Notes under the pieces: model-generated
What the model was told of the DNA's origin: nothing
Databases searched by the model: none
Seen by the model: the letters and a program-made list of their open reading frames with translations, nothing else
Position numbers and translations under genes: made by a program
Assembly: GCF_028473605.1 (NCBI RefSeq)
Contig: NZ_CP097267.1
Span: 3,154,501 to 3,218,500, forward strand
Source of the DNA: Acidovorax sp. NCPPB 3576
GTDB lineage: Bacteria > Pseudomonadota > Gammaproteobacteria > Burkholderiales > Burkholderiaceae_C
Length of the DNA: 64,000 nt
Reading direction: 5' to 3'
Shown: positions 1 to 9,236 of the stretch, piece after piece
Numbering within the stretch: the stretch's first letter is position 1
Layout of the letters: the number at the start of each line of letters is the position of its first letter

Positions 1-618
1 CCCCTGCAGATCGACCGGCGTGAACTGCCGTGCCTGCACCCGCATGAGCGCAGCGAGCGCCAGCAGCGCATCGGCCACCGACTGCACGCGGTAGCGCGCA
101 TTGAGCGCATGGTTGGCCACCACCGAATACACCACGTACAAAGCCGCCCCGAGCGCGAAATGCCCGGTGGTGGCCAGCGCCGCCGCCAGCGGCTCCACGC
201 CCTGGGTGGGCGGCACGGCCATGGAGAACACCATCGAGAACATCACGGCCACCGCGATCGGCACGCCGCGCTTGCCCCAGGCCATGGCCAGGAACGCGAC
301 GAAGCTGGCCGGCACGATCAGCAGCCCCAGGGCCAGCTCCGAAGGGTGCAGCATCTGCACCCCGAAAAAGAGCGGCACGCCCAGCAGCGGCGCCGGCAGC
401 ATCTGCCAGAACTTGCCGCGCGTGGGGCCGGGCAGATCGGGCGGCGCCGTGACGATGACCCCGACCGATGCCGAGGCGGCCGCCGCAGCGCCCAGCCACC
501 CGTGCACCCCGGCCGAGATGAGCAGCAGGCCGAAGGCCACCGACAGGCCGTTGAAGACGTAGTGGCTCAGCGCCACGCGCAAGGCAGCCCGCAGGCGGTG
601 TTCCGGAGAGATCCTCAT
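1..618 (-). CDS. FUSC / YccS-type inner-membrane protein, C-terminus outside the window
   Basis: The frame reads leftwards from an ATG at 618 (MRISPEHRLRAALRVALSHY...) and is open to base 1, so 206 N-terminal residues are visible and the rest lies outside. Several hydrophobic segments are present (around residues 15-40, 70-90, 95-115, 125-150), with a charged N-terminus. The layout, including an early VALSHYVFNGLSVAFG helix and a proline-rich loop (TAPPDLPGPTRG), resembles the FUSC / fusaric-acid-resistance-like membrane domain of aromatic acid efflux proteins. The assignment is by overall pattern only; substrate unknown. It is divergent from the lipoprotein hydrolase at 727. Confidence 0.6.
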   Translation of the reverse strand, partial: MRISPEHRLRAALRVALSHYVFNGLSVAFGLLLISAGVHGWLGAAAAASASVGVIVTAPPDLPGPTRGKFWQMLPAPLLGVPLFFGVQMLHPSELALGLLIVPASFVAFLAMAWGKRGVPIAVAVMFSMVFSMAVPPTQGVEPLAAALATTGHFALGAALYVVYSVVANHALNARYRVQSVADALLALAALMRVQARQFTPVDLQG

Positions 619-726
619 AAGCCGGCAAGCGTACCGCAGCGCCGTGCGCCGCGGCGTCAGGCGGCGCCCCATTCGCGGGCCCGCCGGGTAACATCGGCCA
701 CCCCGTTGCCGCCCGGCCCGCCGCCC

Positions 727-2688
727 ATGTCGCCACCCACCCCGTCGCCGTTTCACCACACCCGGACCCCTGCCCCGCGCCCCACTCCGTGGCCGGTCCT
801 GCGGGGGCTCGCCGCGCTGTGCGCCGCGGCCCTGCTGTGCGGCTGCGCGGGGGTGACGGTGTCGTCGATGTCGCCGCGCGAATACCTGTCGCAGCGGCGC
901 GGCGACGTGCTCACCAGCGGCCGGGTGAGCGAGGCCACCGAAGAGGTGCTGCGCGTGATCGGCAGCGATGCCGACACCTGCGCGGACGACCTGGCCGGCT
1001 GCCGCAACCAGCTGGCGGCCTCGGGCGGCATCAGCGAGGAGCAGCGCCTGTCGGCGCTGGCCGAGGTCTGGCTGCAGGTGGGTATCGAAGGCGAGCGCGA
1101 CCGCAGTGCGCCGCTGCCGCCGGACGAGGCGCTCGATGCCTGGATGGAGTCGGCCCGCTACGCCTGGGCCTACCTGTTCTTCACGCAGCGCTCCCCCGGC
1201 GAGCGCGCGTTCGAGGACCGGCAGACGCAGGTGCGCGACTACTACAACTTCGCCACCCAGCGCGTGGTGTCCCTGCTGTTCCTGCGCTACCGGGCCGAAG
1301 GCGCCCGGTCGGACGAAGCACGCACCCTGGGCGCCTGGCGGATTTCGAGCGACGCCTCGGACCTGCGCCTGCCCAGCGACGCCCCGTTGCCCGAGGAGTT
1401 GATTCCGGCCACCACGCTGCGGTTCTCCGGCGTGCGCAACACCTACCGGCGCGACGGCTTCGGCACGGAACTGGTGGCCGCGTCCACGCCCGAGCCGGCC
1501 AACGCGCCAGCGCCCGCACCTTTCAAGGAAATGCCCTACCCCGCGGCCACGGCGCTGCTGCGGTTTCCCGGCAAGACGCTGGGCGAGGTGCTGCGCACGC
1601 AGGAAGTGCAGGTGGCGATCTACGACCCGTATCACACCGCGCGGGTGGAACTGGGCGGGCAGCAGGTGCCGCTGGCGGGCAACTTCACCGCCGGGTACGG
1701 CCTGTGGCTGGCCCGCTCGGGCTTTGCCACGCAGGCCATGCGCACGCTGCTGGGCTGGAGCGACCGGCTGGACGCGCCGCGCATCCACCTCATGCAGCCC
1801 TACGACCCCAACCGCCGCACCATCGTCATGCTGCACGGCCTGGCCAGCAGCCCCGAGGCGTGGATCAACGTCGCCAACGAGGTCCTGGGCGATGCGCAGT
1901 TGCGGGACGCCTACCAGGTGTGGCAGGTGTACTACCCCACCAATGCGCCGCTGGCCCTCAACCAGCACGACATCCGGGAGGCCCTGGTGCAGACGCTGGC
2001 GCACTTCGATCCCGCCGGTACGGCGCGCGCATCGCGCGACATCGTGCTGGTCGGGCACAGCATGGGCGGCGTGCTGGCACGGCTGCTGGTGTCGGAATCC
2101 GGCGACGCGCTGTGGAACTCGATCATCGGCCGCCCCGTGCTGCCCCCGCAAGACCAAGCCCGGCTGCGCGAGGACCTGGGGCCTTTCCTCGTGTTCCATC
2201 CCATGCCCCAGGTGGCCCGCGCCGTCTTCATCGCGGCGCCCCACCGGGGCACGCCGTTCGCGAACAAGACCCTCTCGCGCTGGCTGGCCAACATGGTGAC
2301 GCTGCCGCTGGCCGTGCTGGAACGTTTCGGCGATGCGACCCGCATGCTGGCGAAAGCCCATGCCACGCAGCCTTCCTCGGAAGGGATTCCGCCGCGCCTG
2401 CCCAACAGCATCGACAACCTGGGCGACACCGACCCGTTCGTGCGCGCCGCCGCCGACCTGCCGATCAGCCCCCGCGTGCGATACCACTCCATCATGGGCC
2501 GCGAAGACCCGGGCGCACCGCTGGCGCAGTCGAGCGACGGCATCGTTCCCTACGGCAGCGCCCACTTGGAGGGCGCCGATTCGGAACTGGTGCTGACCTC
2601 GCACCACAGCGTGCAGGAGAACCCGCGCGCGATCCTGGAGATCCGCCGCATCCTGCGCGAGGCGCTCGCGGCAGAGCCGGTGCGCTAA
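727..2688 (+). CDS. Predicted lipoprotein alpha/beta hydrolase (lipase/esterase-like)
   Basis: 653 residues from the ATG at 727. The N-terminus has a hydrophobic stretch ending in a lipobox (LLCGC, lipidated Cys about residue 40), so an outer-membrane or periplasmic lipoprotein is expected. An N-terminal all-alpha region of about 300 residues of unknown function is followed by an alpha/beta hydrolase domain with LHGLASSPEAW (oxyanion region), the nucleophile elbow GHSMGG (Ser about 445), a probable acid in SSDGIVPYGSA and a probable His in LTSHHSV. These are the normal triad elements of lipases and esterases. Further upstream in-frame starts exist but would bury the signal sequence, so 727 is preferred. 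Substrate unknown. Confidence 0.82.
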   Translation: MSPPTPSPFHHTRTPAPRPTPWPVLRGLAALCAAALLCGCAGVTVSSMSPREYLSQRRGDVLTSGRVSEATEEVLRVIGSDADTCADDLAGCRNQLAASGGISEEQRLSALAEVWLQVGIEGERDRSAPLPPDEALDAWMESARYAWAYLFFTQRSPGERAFEDRQTQVRDYYNFATQRVVSLLFLRYRAEGARSDEARTLGAWRISSDASDLRLPSDAPLPEELIPATTLRFSGVRNTYRRDGFGTELVAASTPEPANAPAPAPFKEMPYPAATALLRFPGKTLGEVLRTQEVQVAIYDPYHTARVELGGQQVPLAGNFTAGYGLWLARSGFATQAMRTLLGWSDRLDAPRIHLMQPYDPNRRTIVMLHGLASSPEAWINVANEVLGDAQLRDAYQVWQVYYPTNAPLALNQHDIREALVQTLAHFDPAGTARASRDIVLVGHSMGGVLARLLVSESGDALWNSIIGRPVLPPQDQARLREDLGPFLVFHPMPQVARAVFIAAPHRGTPFANKTLSRWLANMVTLPLAVLERFGDATRMLAKAHATQPSSEGIPPRLPNSIDNLGDTDPFVRAAADLPISPRVRYHSIMGREDPGAPLAQSSDGIVPYGSAHLEGADSELVLTSHHSVQENPRAILEIRRILREALAAEPVR

Positions 2689-2716
2689 ACGCCGGCGCGG
2701 CGCAAGCCCTTGGCGC

Positions 2717-3619
2717 TCAGCGCTGCTGGGCCAGCCGCACCTCGTTCGTCCCTTGGGCGGCACCGCTTTGCGGCACCTGCTCGCCGCTGCGGTCGGTCAC
2801 CTCGGTCAGGCGCGCGGCGAGCTGCTCGGGCACATCGGGCCCGATGCCCAGATGCAGCCCCTGGGTGAGCGTGACGTGCGCCGCCTCGAAGGTGCCAGCG
2901 CCCGCGCACAGGATGGTGCGCGTGGGCGCGCTCTCGTGCGCCAGCACCAGCATGGCCGGCACCACGGCCTCGGGCTTGAGCGCGGCCAGCACCTCCTCGG
3001 GCATCAGGCCCTCGGTCATGCGGGTGGCGGCGGTGGGCGCGAGCGCATTCACGTGGATGCCGTGCTTGGCCCCTTCGATGGCAAGGGTCTGCATCAGCCC
3101 GACCTGCGCCAGCTTGGCGGCGCCGTAGTTGGCCTGGCCGAAGTTGCCGTACAGGCCGGTGGACGAAGTCGTCATCACGATGCGGCCGTATTGCTGCGCG
3201 ACCATGTGCGCCCACACGGCCTTGCAGCAGTGGGCCGCGCCCATCAGGTGCACATCCACCACGAGCCGGAAATCGTCCATGTCCATCTTGCCGAACGACT
3301 TGTCGCGCAGGATGCCGGCGTTGTTGACCAGGATGTCCACGCGGCCCCAGACATCGACAGCCTGCTGCACCATGCCCTGCACGGCCGCGAAGTCGGTCAC
3401 CGAGGCGCCGTTGGCCAGCGCCTCGCCACCGGCCGCGCGGATCTCGTCCACCACGGCCTGCGCCGCGCCCACCGCCGCGCCGCTGCCGTCCACCGCGCCG
3501 CCCAGGTCATTGACCAGCACCCTCGCGCCCCGCGCCGCCAGCGCCAATGCATGCTGGCGGCCCAGGCCGCCGCCCGCGCCCGTCACGATGGCCACGCGGC
3601 CCTTGAAATCGATTGCCAT
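2717..3619 (-). CDS. SDR-family dehydrogenase, (3R)-hydroxyacyl-CoA dehydrogenase-like
   Basis: 300 residues. The classical short-chain dehydrogenase elements are visible: the nucleotide-binding TGAGGGLG near residues 13-20, an acidic residue after beta-2 (VLVNDLGG, suggesting NAD preference), LVNNAG near 97-102, and Ser152, Tyr165 and Lys169 of the catalytic triad (TTSSTGLYG...ANYGAAK). The long insert after beta-2 (GGAVDGSG) is typical of the dehydrogenase part of multifunctional enzyme type 2 and related bacterial 3-hydroxyacyl-CoA dehydrogenases. A C-terminal extension of about 50 residues follows the Rossmann fold. It is divergent from the LysR gene with 107 bases between them. The exact substrate is inferred, not shown. 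Confidence 0.82.
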   Translation of the reverse strand: MAIDFKGRVAIVTGAGGGLGRQHALALAARGARVLVNDLGGAVDGSGAAVGAAQAVVDEIRAAGGEALANGASVTDFAAVQGMVQQAVDVWGRVDILVNNAGILRDKSFGKMDMDDFRLVVDVHLMGAAHCCKAVWAHMVAQQYGRIVMTTSSTGLYGNFGQANYGAAKLAQVGLMQTLAIEGAKHGIHVNALAPTAATRMTEGLMPEEVLAALKPEAVVPAMLVLAHESAPTRTILCAGAGTFEAAHVTLTQGLHLGIGPDVPEQLAARLTEVTDRSGEQVPQSGAAQGTNEVRLAQQR

Positions 3620-3726
3620 TGCGTTCTCTCTCCTGTGGGCCCGGCGGGCCCGTGGTGGTTTTCGGGAAGCGGCCGCGCAATGTGCTGCAATCGGCCCAGC
3701 ACGAATTCTGATCGAGCCCCACCCGC

Positions 3727-4647
3727 ATGGCCATGCCTCACCGTCCCGATGACGACATCACCCTTCGCAAGCTGCACATCCTGCGGGTCTTCCTGGAGGC
3801 CGGCAACCTCGCGCGGGCGGCGGCGAGCCTGGACATCAGCGCGGTCAGCGTGCACCGCGCCTTGCACTCGCTGGAAGACGCGCTGCGCTGCCCCCTGTTC
3901 CGCCACGAAGGCCGCCACCTGCACCCCACCGAGGCCGCGCACCACCTGGCCGAAGTCGCGCGCGAGCTGCTGGGCACACTGGCCGAGGGCATCCGCTCCA
4001 CGCGGGCGGTGGCCGGGTATTCGTCCGACCGCATCCGCATCGGCTCGCTCTATTCGCTGACCAGCCGCGCGGTGCCCACCATCGTGATGGGCATGAAAAA
4101 GCGCCTGCCCGAGCTGCAGACCGAACTGGTGCTGGGCTCGGACGCCGACCTGCGGCAAAAGCTGCGCAACGGCGCCATTGACGCCGCACTGATGGGGTCG
4201 TCCGGCGACATGCCCGACCTCGAGTGCGAGCCCCTGTTCGAGGACGACATCCACTTCGCCGCGCCAACCGACTCGCCCTACCCGCCCGACGAGCCCATCG
4301 ACCTGGCCGCCTGCGCCGGCGAGCGCTTCGTCAGCCTCACGGAAGGCTTCGTGACCTACCAGGGGTTCATGGAAACGTTCCGCGTGGCCGGCTTCACGCC
4401 CGACATCGTGATGCACACCGAAGACATCTTCTCGCTGATGAACCTGGTGGGCGGCGGGGTGGGCTGCACGCTGCTGCCCGGGCGGGTGCGCGGCGTGCTG
4501 CCGCCCAACGTGCGGCTCATCGCGCTGCAGCCGCGCTACCGCATGCGCCAGACCATCGCGCTGCACTTCCTGCGCACCCGCGAGCGCGACCCCAACCTGC
4601 TCGCCCTGCTGGCGGTGTGCCGCACCGCCAAGGCGGCGCTGTCCTGA
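3727..4647 (+). CDS. LysR-family regulator, probable activator of the malonate genes
   Basis: 306 residues: N-terminal winged helix-turn-helix (about residues 12-72, NLARAAASLDISAVSVHRALHSLE) and a C-terminal periplasmic-binding-like effector domain (about 95-300). It lies 198 bases upstream of the MatC-like carrier and the mdc genes in the same orientation, and its protein resembles malonate-utilisation LysR proteins (MdcR type). Control of 4846-12458 is therefore likely, with malonate as inducer. It is also divergent from the SDR gene, so it could act there instead or as well. The role is inferred from position; family membership is secure. Confidence 0.8.
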   Translation: MAMPHRPDDDITLRKLHILRVFLEAGNLARAAASLDISAVSVHRALHSLEDALRCPLFRHEGRHLHPTEAAHHLAEVARELLGTLAEGIRSTRAVAGYSSDRIRIGSLYSLTSRAVPTIVMGMKKRLPELQTELVLGSDADLRQKLRNGAIDAALMGSSGDMPDLECEPLFEDDIHFAAPTDSPYPPDEPIDLAACAGERFVSLTEGFVTYQGFMETFRVAGFTPDIVMHTEDIFSLMNLVGGGVGCTLLPGRVRGVLPPNVRLIALQPRYRMRQTIALHFLRTRERDPNLLALLAVCRTAKAALS

Positions 4648-4845
4648 GCCACCTCGGCTGCCGCCTGCGGCCACCCTACGGGGTAACCCTGGATCGTTTC
4701 AATTAGCGTAAGTGTCGGCACGCCGCTGGCATTGATCCGCACCGCCCGGCTGCGTATCGTCCCCTGCAAGAACAAAGCCCCGCATCCATGAGCACAGCCA
4801 CCGGCATGTGCCGCCGCGGGGCGCCACGGACAGGAGACAAATTCA

Positions 4846-6231
4846 ATGACTTCCCACTGGATATCCATCTGCGCGCTCGCCAGCATGTTCGTCATCGCCA
4901 CCGTGCTGCCCATCAACATGGGCGTCATCGCCTTCGTCGGGGCCTTCCTCGTTGGCACGCTCGTGGCCGGCATGAACGCCAAGGCCATCATGGCGGGCTT
5001 TCCGGCCGACCTGTTCCTGACGCTGGTGGGCATCACCTACCTGTTCGCGCTGGCGCAGAACAACGGCACGATCGACTGGCTGGTCAAGCTGGCGGTGCGC
5101 GCGGTGCGCGGGCGCATCGCGGCGATCCCGTGGATCATGTTCTTCATCGCCGCGGCGCTCACGGGCGTGGGGGCCGTCAGCCCGGCGGCGGTCGCGATCA
5201 TCGCGCCGATCGCACTGGGCTTCGCGGCCAAGTACGGCATCAACCCGCTGATGATGGGCCTGCTGGTCATCCACGGCGCGCAGGGCGGCGGCTTCTCGCC
5301 GATCAGCATCTACGGCGGCATCACCAACAAGATCGTGGCCACTGCCGGCCTGCCGCTGAACCCCATCGCCACCATGGCGGCCAGCCTCGCGGTGAACCTG
5401 TCCGTCGCGGCCATCCTGTTCGTGGCGATGGGGGGCCTCAAGCTGGCCCGCCACCGCGCCGAGGGCAACCCTGCGCGCTTCGACCTGCCGCAGGTCACGC
5501 ACGGCCAGGGGGGCGCCCAGGTCTATGGCGATGCCGAGGGCGATTCGCTGGCCGAGGAGCGCCGCACGGCCGCCCAGACCGGCGACTCGCTCCTGAACGC
5601 CGCTCCGTCCGCCCAGGAAGCGCAGGGCGCGCGCTGGTATCAAGCGGCCACCGTCATCGGGCTGCTGACCCTGGCCGTGCTGACCCTGTTCTTCAAGCAG
5701 GACATCGGCTTCGTCTCCATCACCATCGGCCTGCTGCTCACGCTGATGGCGCCCAACCTGCAAAAGCGCGCGCTGGGCCAGGTGTCGTGGCCCGAGATCA
5801 TGCTGATCGTGGGCGTCAGCACCTTCGTGGGTGTGATGGACAAGATGGGCACCATCGACTTCGTGGGCCACAGCGTGGCCGCGCTCACCTCGCCGCTGAT
5901 GGCGGCGCTGCTGCTGTGCTTCGTCGGCGCGGTGATCTCGGCCTTCGCCTCGTCCACGGCGGTGCTGGGCTCGCTGATCCCGCTGGCCGTGCCGTTCCTG
6001 CAGGGCGGCGGCTCGGGCGATGCCGGCGTGGGCGCGGTGGGGTTCATCGCGGCCATGGCCGTGTCGTCCACCATCGTCGATGTGAGCCCCTTCTCCACCA
6101 ACGGCGCCCTGGTGCTGGCCAATGCGCGCGGCGTGAACCGCGAGGTGTTCTTCCGTCAGCTCATGGTGTACGGCGCGGCTGTCACACTGATCGCACCCGT
6201 GGTGGTGTGGCTGCTGTTCGTGGTGCTCTGA
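4846..6231 (+). CDS. MatC-like malonate/dicarboxylate carrier
   Basis: 461 residues with about a dozen hydrophobic segments. The N-terminus (ASMFVIATVLPINMGVIAFVGAFLVG) matches the MatC N-terminal domain found in malonate carriers. The remainder is of the SLC13/DASS-like permease type, with a polar cytoplasmic loop near residues 205-260. A good ribosome binding site (AGGAGA) precedes the ATG at 4846. It is the first gene of the malonate run and replaces the MdcL/MdcM pair found in some other mdc clusters. It should import malonate for MdcA. Substrate is inferred from context. Confidence 0.83.
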   Translation: MTSHWISICALASMFVIATVLPINMGVIAFVGAFLVGTLVAGMNAKAIMAGFPADLFLTLVGITYLFALAQNNGTIDWLVKLAVRAVRGRIAAIPWIMFFIAAALTGVGAVSPAAVAIIAPIALGFAAKYGINPLMMGLLVIHGAQGGGFSPISIYGGITNKIVATAGLPLNPIATMAASLAVNLSVAAILFVAMGGLKLARHRAEGNPARFDLPQVTHGQGGAQVYGDAEGDSLAEERRTAAQTGDSLLNAAPSAQEAQGARWYQAATVIGLLTLAVLTLFFKQDIGFVSITIGLLLTLMAPNLQKRALGQVSWPEIMLIVGVSTFVGVMDKMGTIDFVGHSVAALTSPLMAALLLCFVGAVISAFASSTAVLGSLIPLAVPFLQGGGSGDAGVGAVGFIAAMAVSSTIVDVSPFSTNGALVLANARGVNREVFFRQLMVYGAAVTLIAPVVVWLLFVVL

Positions 6232-6280
6232 CCGGCCGCCATCACCCGCCCTTCCCTCTTCCAACCCAACCCTACCTCCC

Positions 6281-7972
6281 ATGAACCCCAGAGACTGGAA
6301 CACCCGCGCGGACCGCCGCGCCGCCCGGCTCGCGCGGGCCGACCGCGCGCTGGCTGCGCACGGCATGCCGCTGGCCGGCAAACGGGTCGATGCCGCCGCC
6401 ATCGGCACGCTGCTCGAAGCCGTGCTGGAGCCCGGCGACCGCGTATGCCTCGAAGGCAACAACCAGAAGCAGGCCGACTTCCTGGCCGATGCGCTGGTGC
6501 AGGTCGATCCGGCGCGCGTGCACCACCTGCACATGGTGCAGTCGGTGCTGGCGCTGCCGCAGCACCTGGACGTGTTCGAGAACGGCATCGCCTCGCGGCT
6601 CGATTTCAGCTTCTCGGGCCCGCAGAGCGCGCGCATCGCGCGGCTGGTGTCGGCCGGGCGCATCGAGGTCGGCGCCATCCACACCTACCTGGAGCTGTTC
6701 GCGCGCTACTTCATCGACCTCACGCCGCAGGTCGCGCTGATCGCCGCGCAGGCGGCCGATGCCGAGGGAAACCTCTACACCGGCCCCAACACCGAGGACA
6801 CGCCCGCCATCGTGGAGGCCACGGCCTTCTCGGGCGGCATCGTGATCGCGCAGGTCAACGAGATGGTGGACGGCCGCACCACCACGCTGCCGCGCGTGGA
6901 CATCCCGGCCGGCTGGGTGAGCTTCGTGGTGCAGGCCCCGCGCCCGCACTTCATCGAGCCGCTGTTCACGCGCGATCCGGCGCAGATCAGCGAGATCCAG
7001 GTGCTCATGGCCATGATGGCGATCAAGGGCATCTACGGCGAGTACGGCGTGCAGCGCCTGAACCACGGCATCGGCTTCGACACCGCCGCCATCGAACTGC
7101 TGCTGCCCACCTACGGCGAGTCGCTGGGCCTCAAGGGCAAGATCGCCCGGCACTGGGCGCTCAACCCGCACCCCGCGCTGATCCCGGCCATCGAGGCGGG
7201 CTGGGTGGAGTCGGTGCACTCCTTCGGCTCCGAGCTGGGCATGGAGGACTACATCCGCGCGCGCTCGGACGTGTTCTTCACCGGGCCGGACGGCAGCCTG
7301 CGCAGCAACCGCGCCTTCTGCCAGGCCGCGGGCCACTATGCCTGCGACCTGTTCATCGGCTCCACCCTGCAGATCGACCTGGACGGCAACAGCTCCACCG
7401 CCACGCTGGGGCGCATCGCGGGCTTCGGCGGCGCGCCCAACATGGGAGCCGACGCACGCGGCCGGCGCCACGCCAGCCCCGCCTGGCTCAAGGCCGGCGA
7501 ACAGGCGCGGGCGGGCCGCCGCGGCGCGGCCGGCACGCCGCGCGGGCAAAAGCTCGTGGTGCAGATGGTGGAGACCTTCCGCGAGCACATGCAGCCCGCG
7601 TTCGTGGAGCGGCTCGACGCCTGGACGCTGCAGGAGCAGGCCGGCATGGCGCTGCCGCCCATCATGATCTACGGCGACGACGTGACCCACATCCTCACCG
7701 AGGAAGGCATTGCCAACCTGCTGCTGTGCCGCAGCGACGAAGAGCGCGAGCAGGCCATCCGCGGCGTGGCGGGCTACACCGCGGTGGGCCTGGCCCGCGA
7801 CCGGCGCGCGGTGGAGAACCTGCGCGACCGCGGCATCATCCGCCGCCCGCAGGACCTGGGCATCGATCCGCGCGACGCCACGCGCAACCTGCTGGCCGCG
7901 CGCAGCATGCGCGACCTCGTTCGCGCCTCGGGCGGGCTGTACCAGCCGCCCAAACGATTCCGGAACTGGTAG
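6281..7972 (+). CDS. mdcA: Malonate decarboxylase alpha subunit (acetyl-ACP:malonate ACP transferase)
   Basis: 563 residues, the usual length of MdcA. It exchanges acetate for malonate on the acyl-carrier subunit MdcC, giving malonyl-ACP and acetate. CoA-transferase-like features are present (GNNQKQADFLADAL near the N-terminus, EGNLYTGPNTEDTPAI, GFGGAPNMGADARGRRHASP). It is followed after 13 bases by mdcC and heads the catalytic operon mdcACDEGBH. Many rare-looking long frames on the opposite strand are by-products of the very high GC content. Confidence 0.96.
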   Translation: MNPRDWNTRADRRAARLARADRALAAHGMPLAGKRVDAAAIGTLLEAVLEPGDRVCLEGNNQKQADFLADALVQVDPARVHHLHMVQSVLALPQHLDVFENGIASRLDFSFSGPQSARIARLVSAGRIEVGAIHTYLELFARYFIDLTPQVALIAAQAADAEGNLYTGPNTEDTPAIVEATAFSGGIVIAQVNEMVDGRTTTLPRVDIPAGWVSFVVQAPRPHFIEPLFTRDPAQISEIQVLMAMMAIKGIYGEYGVQRLNHGIGFDTAAIELLLPTYGESLGLKGKIARHWALNPHPALIPAIEAGWVESVHSFGSELGMEDYIRARSDVFFTGPDGSLRSNRAFCQAAGHYACDLFIGSTLQIDLDGNSSTATLGRIAGFGGAPNMGADARGRRHASPAWLKAGEQARAGRRGAAGTPRGQKLVVQMVETFREHMQPAFVERLDAWTLQEQAGMALPPIMIYGDDVTHILTEEGIANLLLCRSDEEREQAIRGVAGYTAVGLARDRRAVENLRDRGIIRRPQDLGIDPRDATRNLLAARSMRDLVRASGGLYQPPKRFRNW

Positions 7973-7985
7973 CAGGAGGCACCCC

Positions 7986-8318
7986 ATGAGCGACATTCCC
8001 GCAGGGCTCGAAACCCTGGACTTTTCCTTCCCCGGCGGCCGCGCCGCCGGCCCCTTCGCCCCCGTGCTGGTCGGCGTGGTGGGCTCCGGCAACCTCGAAG
8101 TGCTGCTGGAGCCCGACAGCGGCGCCGGCTGCTCGGTGCGCGTGGAGACCTCGGCGCGCGGCTTCGGCCCGATCTGGCAGGCGGTGCTGGACGACTTCCA
8201 TGCGCGCCACGCCTTGGCCGGCGTGCGCATCGCCATCAACGACATGGGCGCCACGCCCGCCGTGGTGGGCCTGCGGCTCGACCAGGCCGTGGCCGAACTG
8301 CCGGGAGCGCGGCCATGA
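7986..8318 (+). CDS. mdcC: Malonate decarboxylase acyl carrier protein (delta subunit)
   Basis: 110 residues, start ATG at 7986 after an AGGAGG-like site (agcaggaggc). MdcC carries the 2'-(5''-triphosphoribosyl)-3'-dephospho-CoA prosthetic group on a serine; the conserved VVGSGNLEVLLEP segment places this serine at about residue 34. It presents acetyl and malonyl groups to MdcA and MdcD/E. The last codons overlap the mdcD start by 4 bases (ATGA), which points to translational coupling. Confidence 0.95.
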   Translation: MSDIPAGLETLDFSFPGGRAAGPFAPVLVGVVGSGNLEVLLEPDSGAGCSVRVETSARGFGPIWQAVLDDFHARHALAGVRIAINDMGATPAVVGLRLDQAVAELPGARP

Positions 8319-9202
8319 CCTTGAGCTACGCGGAATGCAGCGCGCGCGAGCGCCTGGCCCACCTGCTGGATGCCGGCAGCTTCCATGAGTGGCTGCCGCC
8401 GTCCGAGCGCGTGACCAGCCCGCACCTGGCGCAACTGGGCGTGCCCTCGGCCTTCGACGACGGCGTGGCCGTCGGCCGCGCCACGCTGGGCGGGCAACCC
8501 ATCTTCGTGGCCGCGCAGGAGGGCGAGTTCATGGGCGGCGGCGTGGGCGAGGTGCACGGCGCCAAGCTGGTGGGCCTGCTGCGGCGCGCGCTGCGCGACC
8601 GGCCCACGGCCGTGCTGCTGCTGGCCGAGTCCGGCGGCGTGCGGCTGCACGAGGCCAACGCCGGGCTGATCGCCGTCTCGGAGGTCATGCGCGCTTTGCT
8701 GGACGTGCGCGCCGCCGGCATCCCGGTGGTGGTGGTGATCGGCGGCGCCAACGGCTGCTTCGGCGGCATGGGCATCGTGGCGCGCTGCGCAGACCACGTG
8801 GTGATGAGCGACATGGGCCGACTTGCCATGTCGGGCCCCGAGGTGATCGAGGCCTCGCACGGCGTGGAGGAATACGACGCGCGCGACCGCGCCCTGGTGT
8901 GGCGCACCAGCGGCGGCAAGCACCGCTGGCTCACGGGCGACTGCGACGCGCTGGTGGAAGACGACGTGGCCGCCTTCCGGTCCGCTGCCATCGCCGCGCT
9001 CGGGGCCGCGCGGCCCGTCACGCTGGCGGCACTGGAGGCCGAGCATGCGCTGCTGGCCGCCCGCATGGCCGCGCTGGACCACCTGCCGGACGATGCCCCC
9101 GCCGACGACGCCACCGCGCTGTGGCAGGCCCTGGGCGTGGCCGATGCCGCCCGCGTGCCAGAGCTGGACGTGGCGGCGGTGCAGGGCCTGCGCCCGGCCT
9201 GA
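8315..9202 (+). CDS. mdcD: Malonate decarboxylase beta subunit
   Basis: 295 residues. With MdcE it forms the malonyl-S-ACP decarboxylase, a member of the acyl-CoA carboxyltransferase (crotonase-like) superfamily that here releases CO2 without biotin. Visible are GEFMGGGVGEVHGAKLVG, an AESGGVRLHEANAGL motif and the GGANGCFGGMGI oxyanion region. The start overlaps mdcC by 4 bases. Confidence 0.95.
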   Translation: MTLSYAECSARERLAHLLDAGSFHEWLPPSERVTSPHLAQLGVPSAFDDGVAVGRATLGGQPIFVAAQEGEFMGGGVGEVHGAKLVGLLRRALRDRPTAVLLLAESGGVRLHEANAGLIAVSEVMRALLDVRAAGIPVVVVIGGANGCFGGMGIVARCADHVVMSDMGRLAMSGPEVIEASHGVEEYDARDRALVWRTSGGKHRWLTGDCDALVEDDVAAFRSAAIAALGAARPVTLAALEAEHALLAARMAALDHLPDDAPADDATALWQALGVADAARVPELDVAAVQGLRPA

Positions 9203-9236
9203 ACCCGCAGCAACGAACGAGAAGGAAGGAACCGAC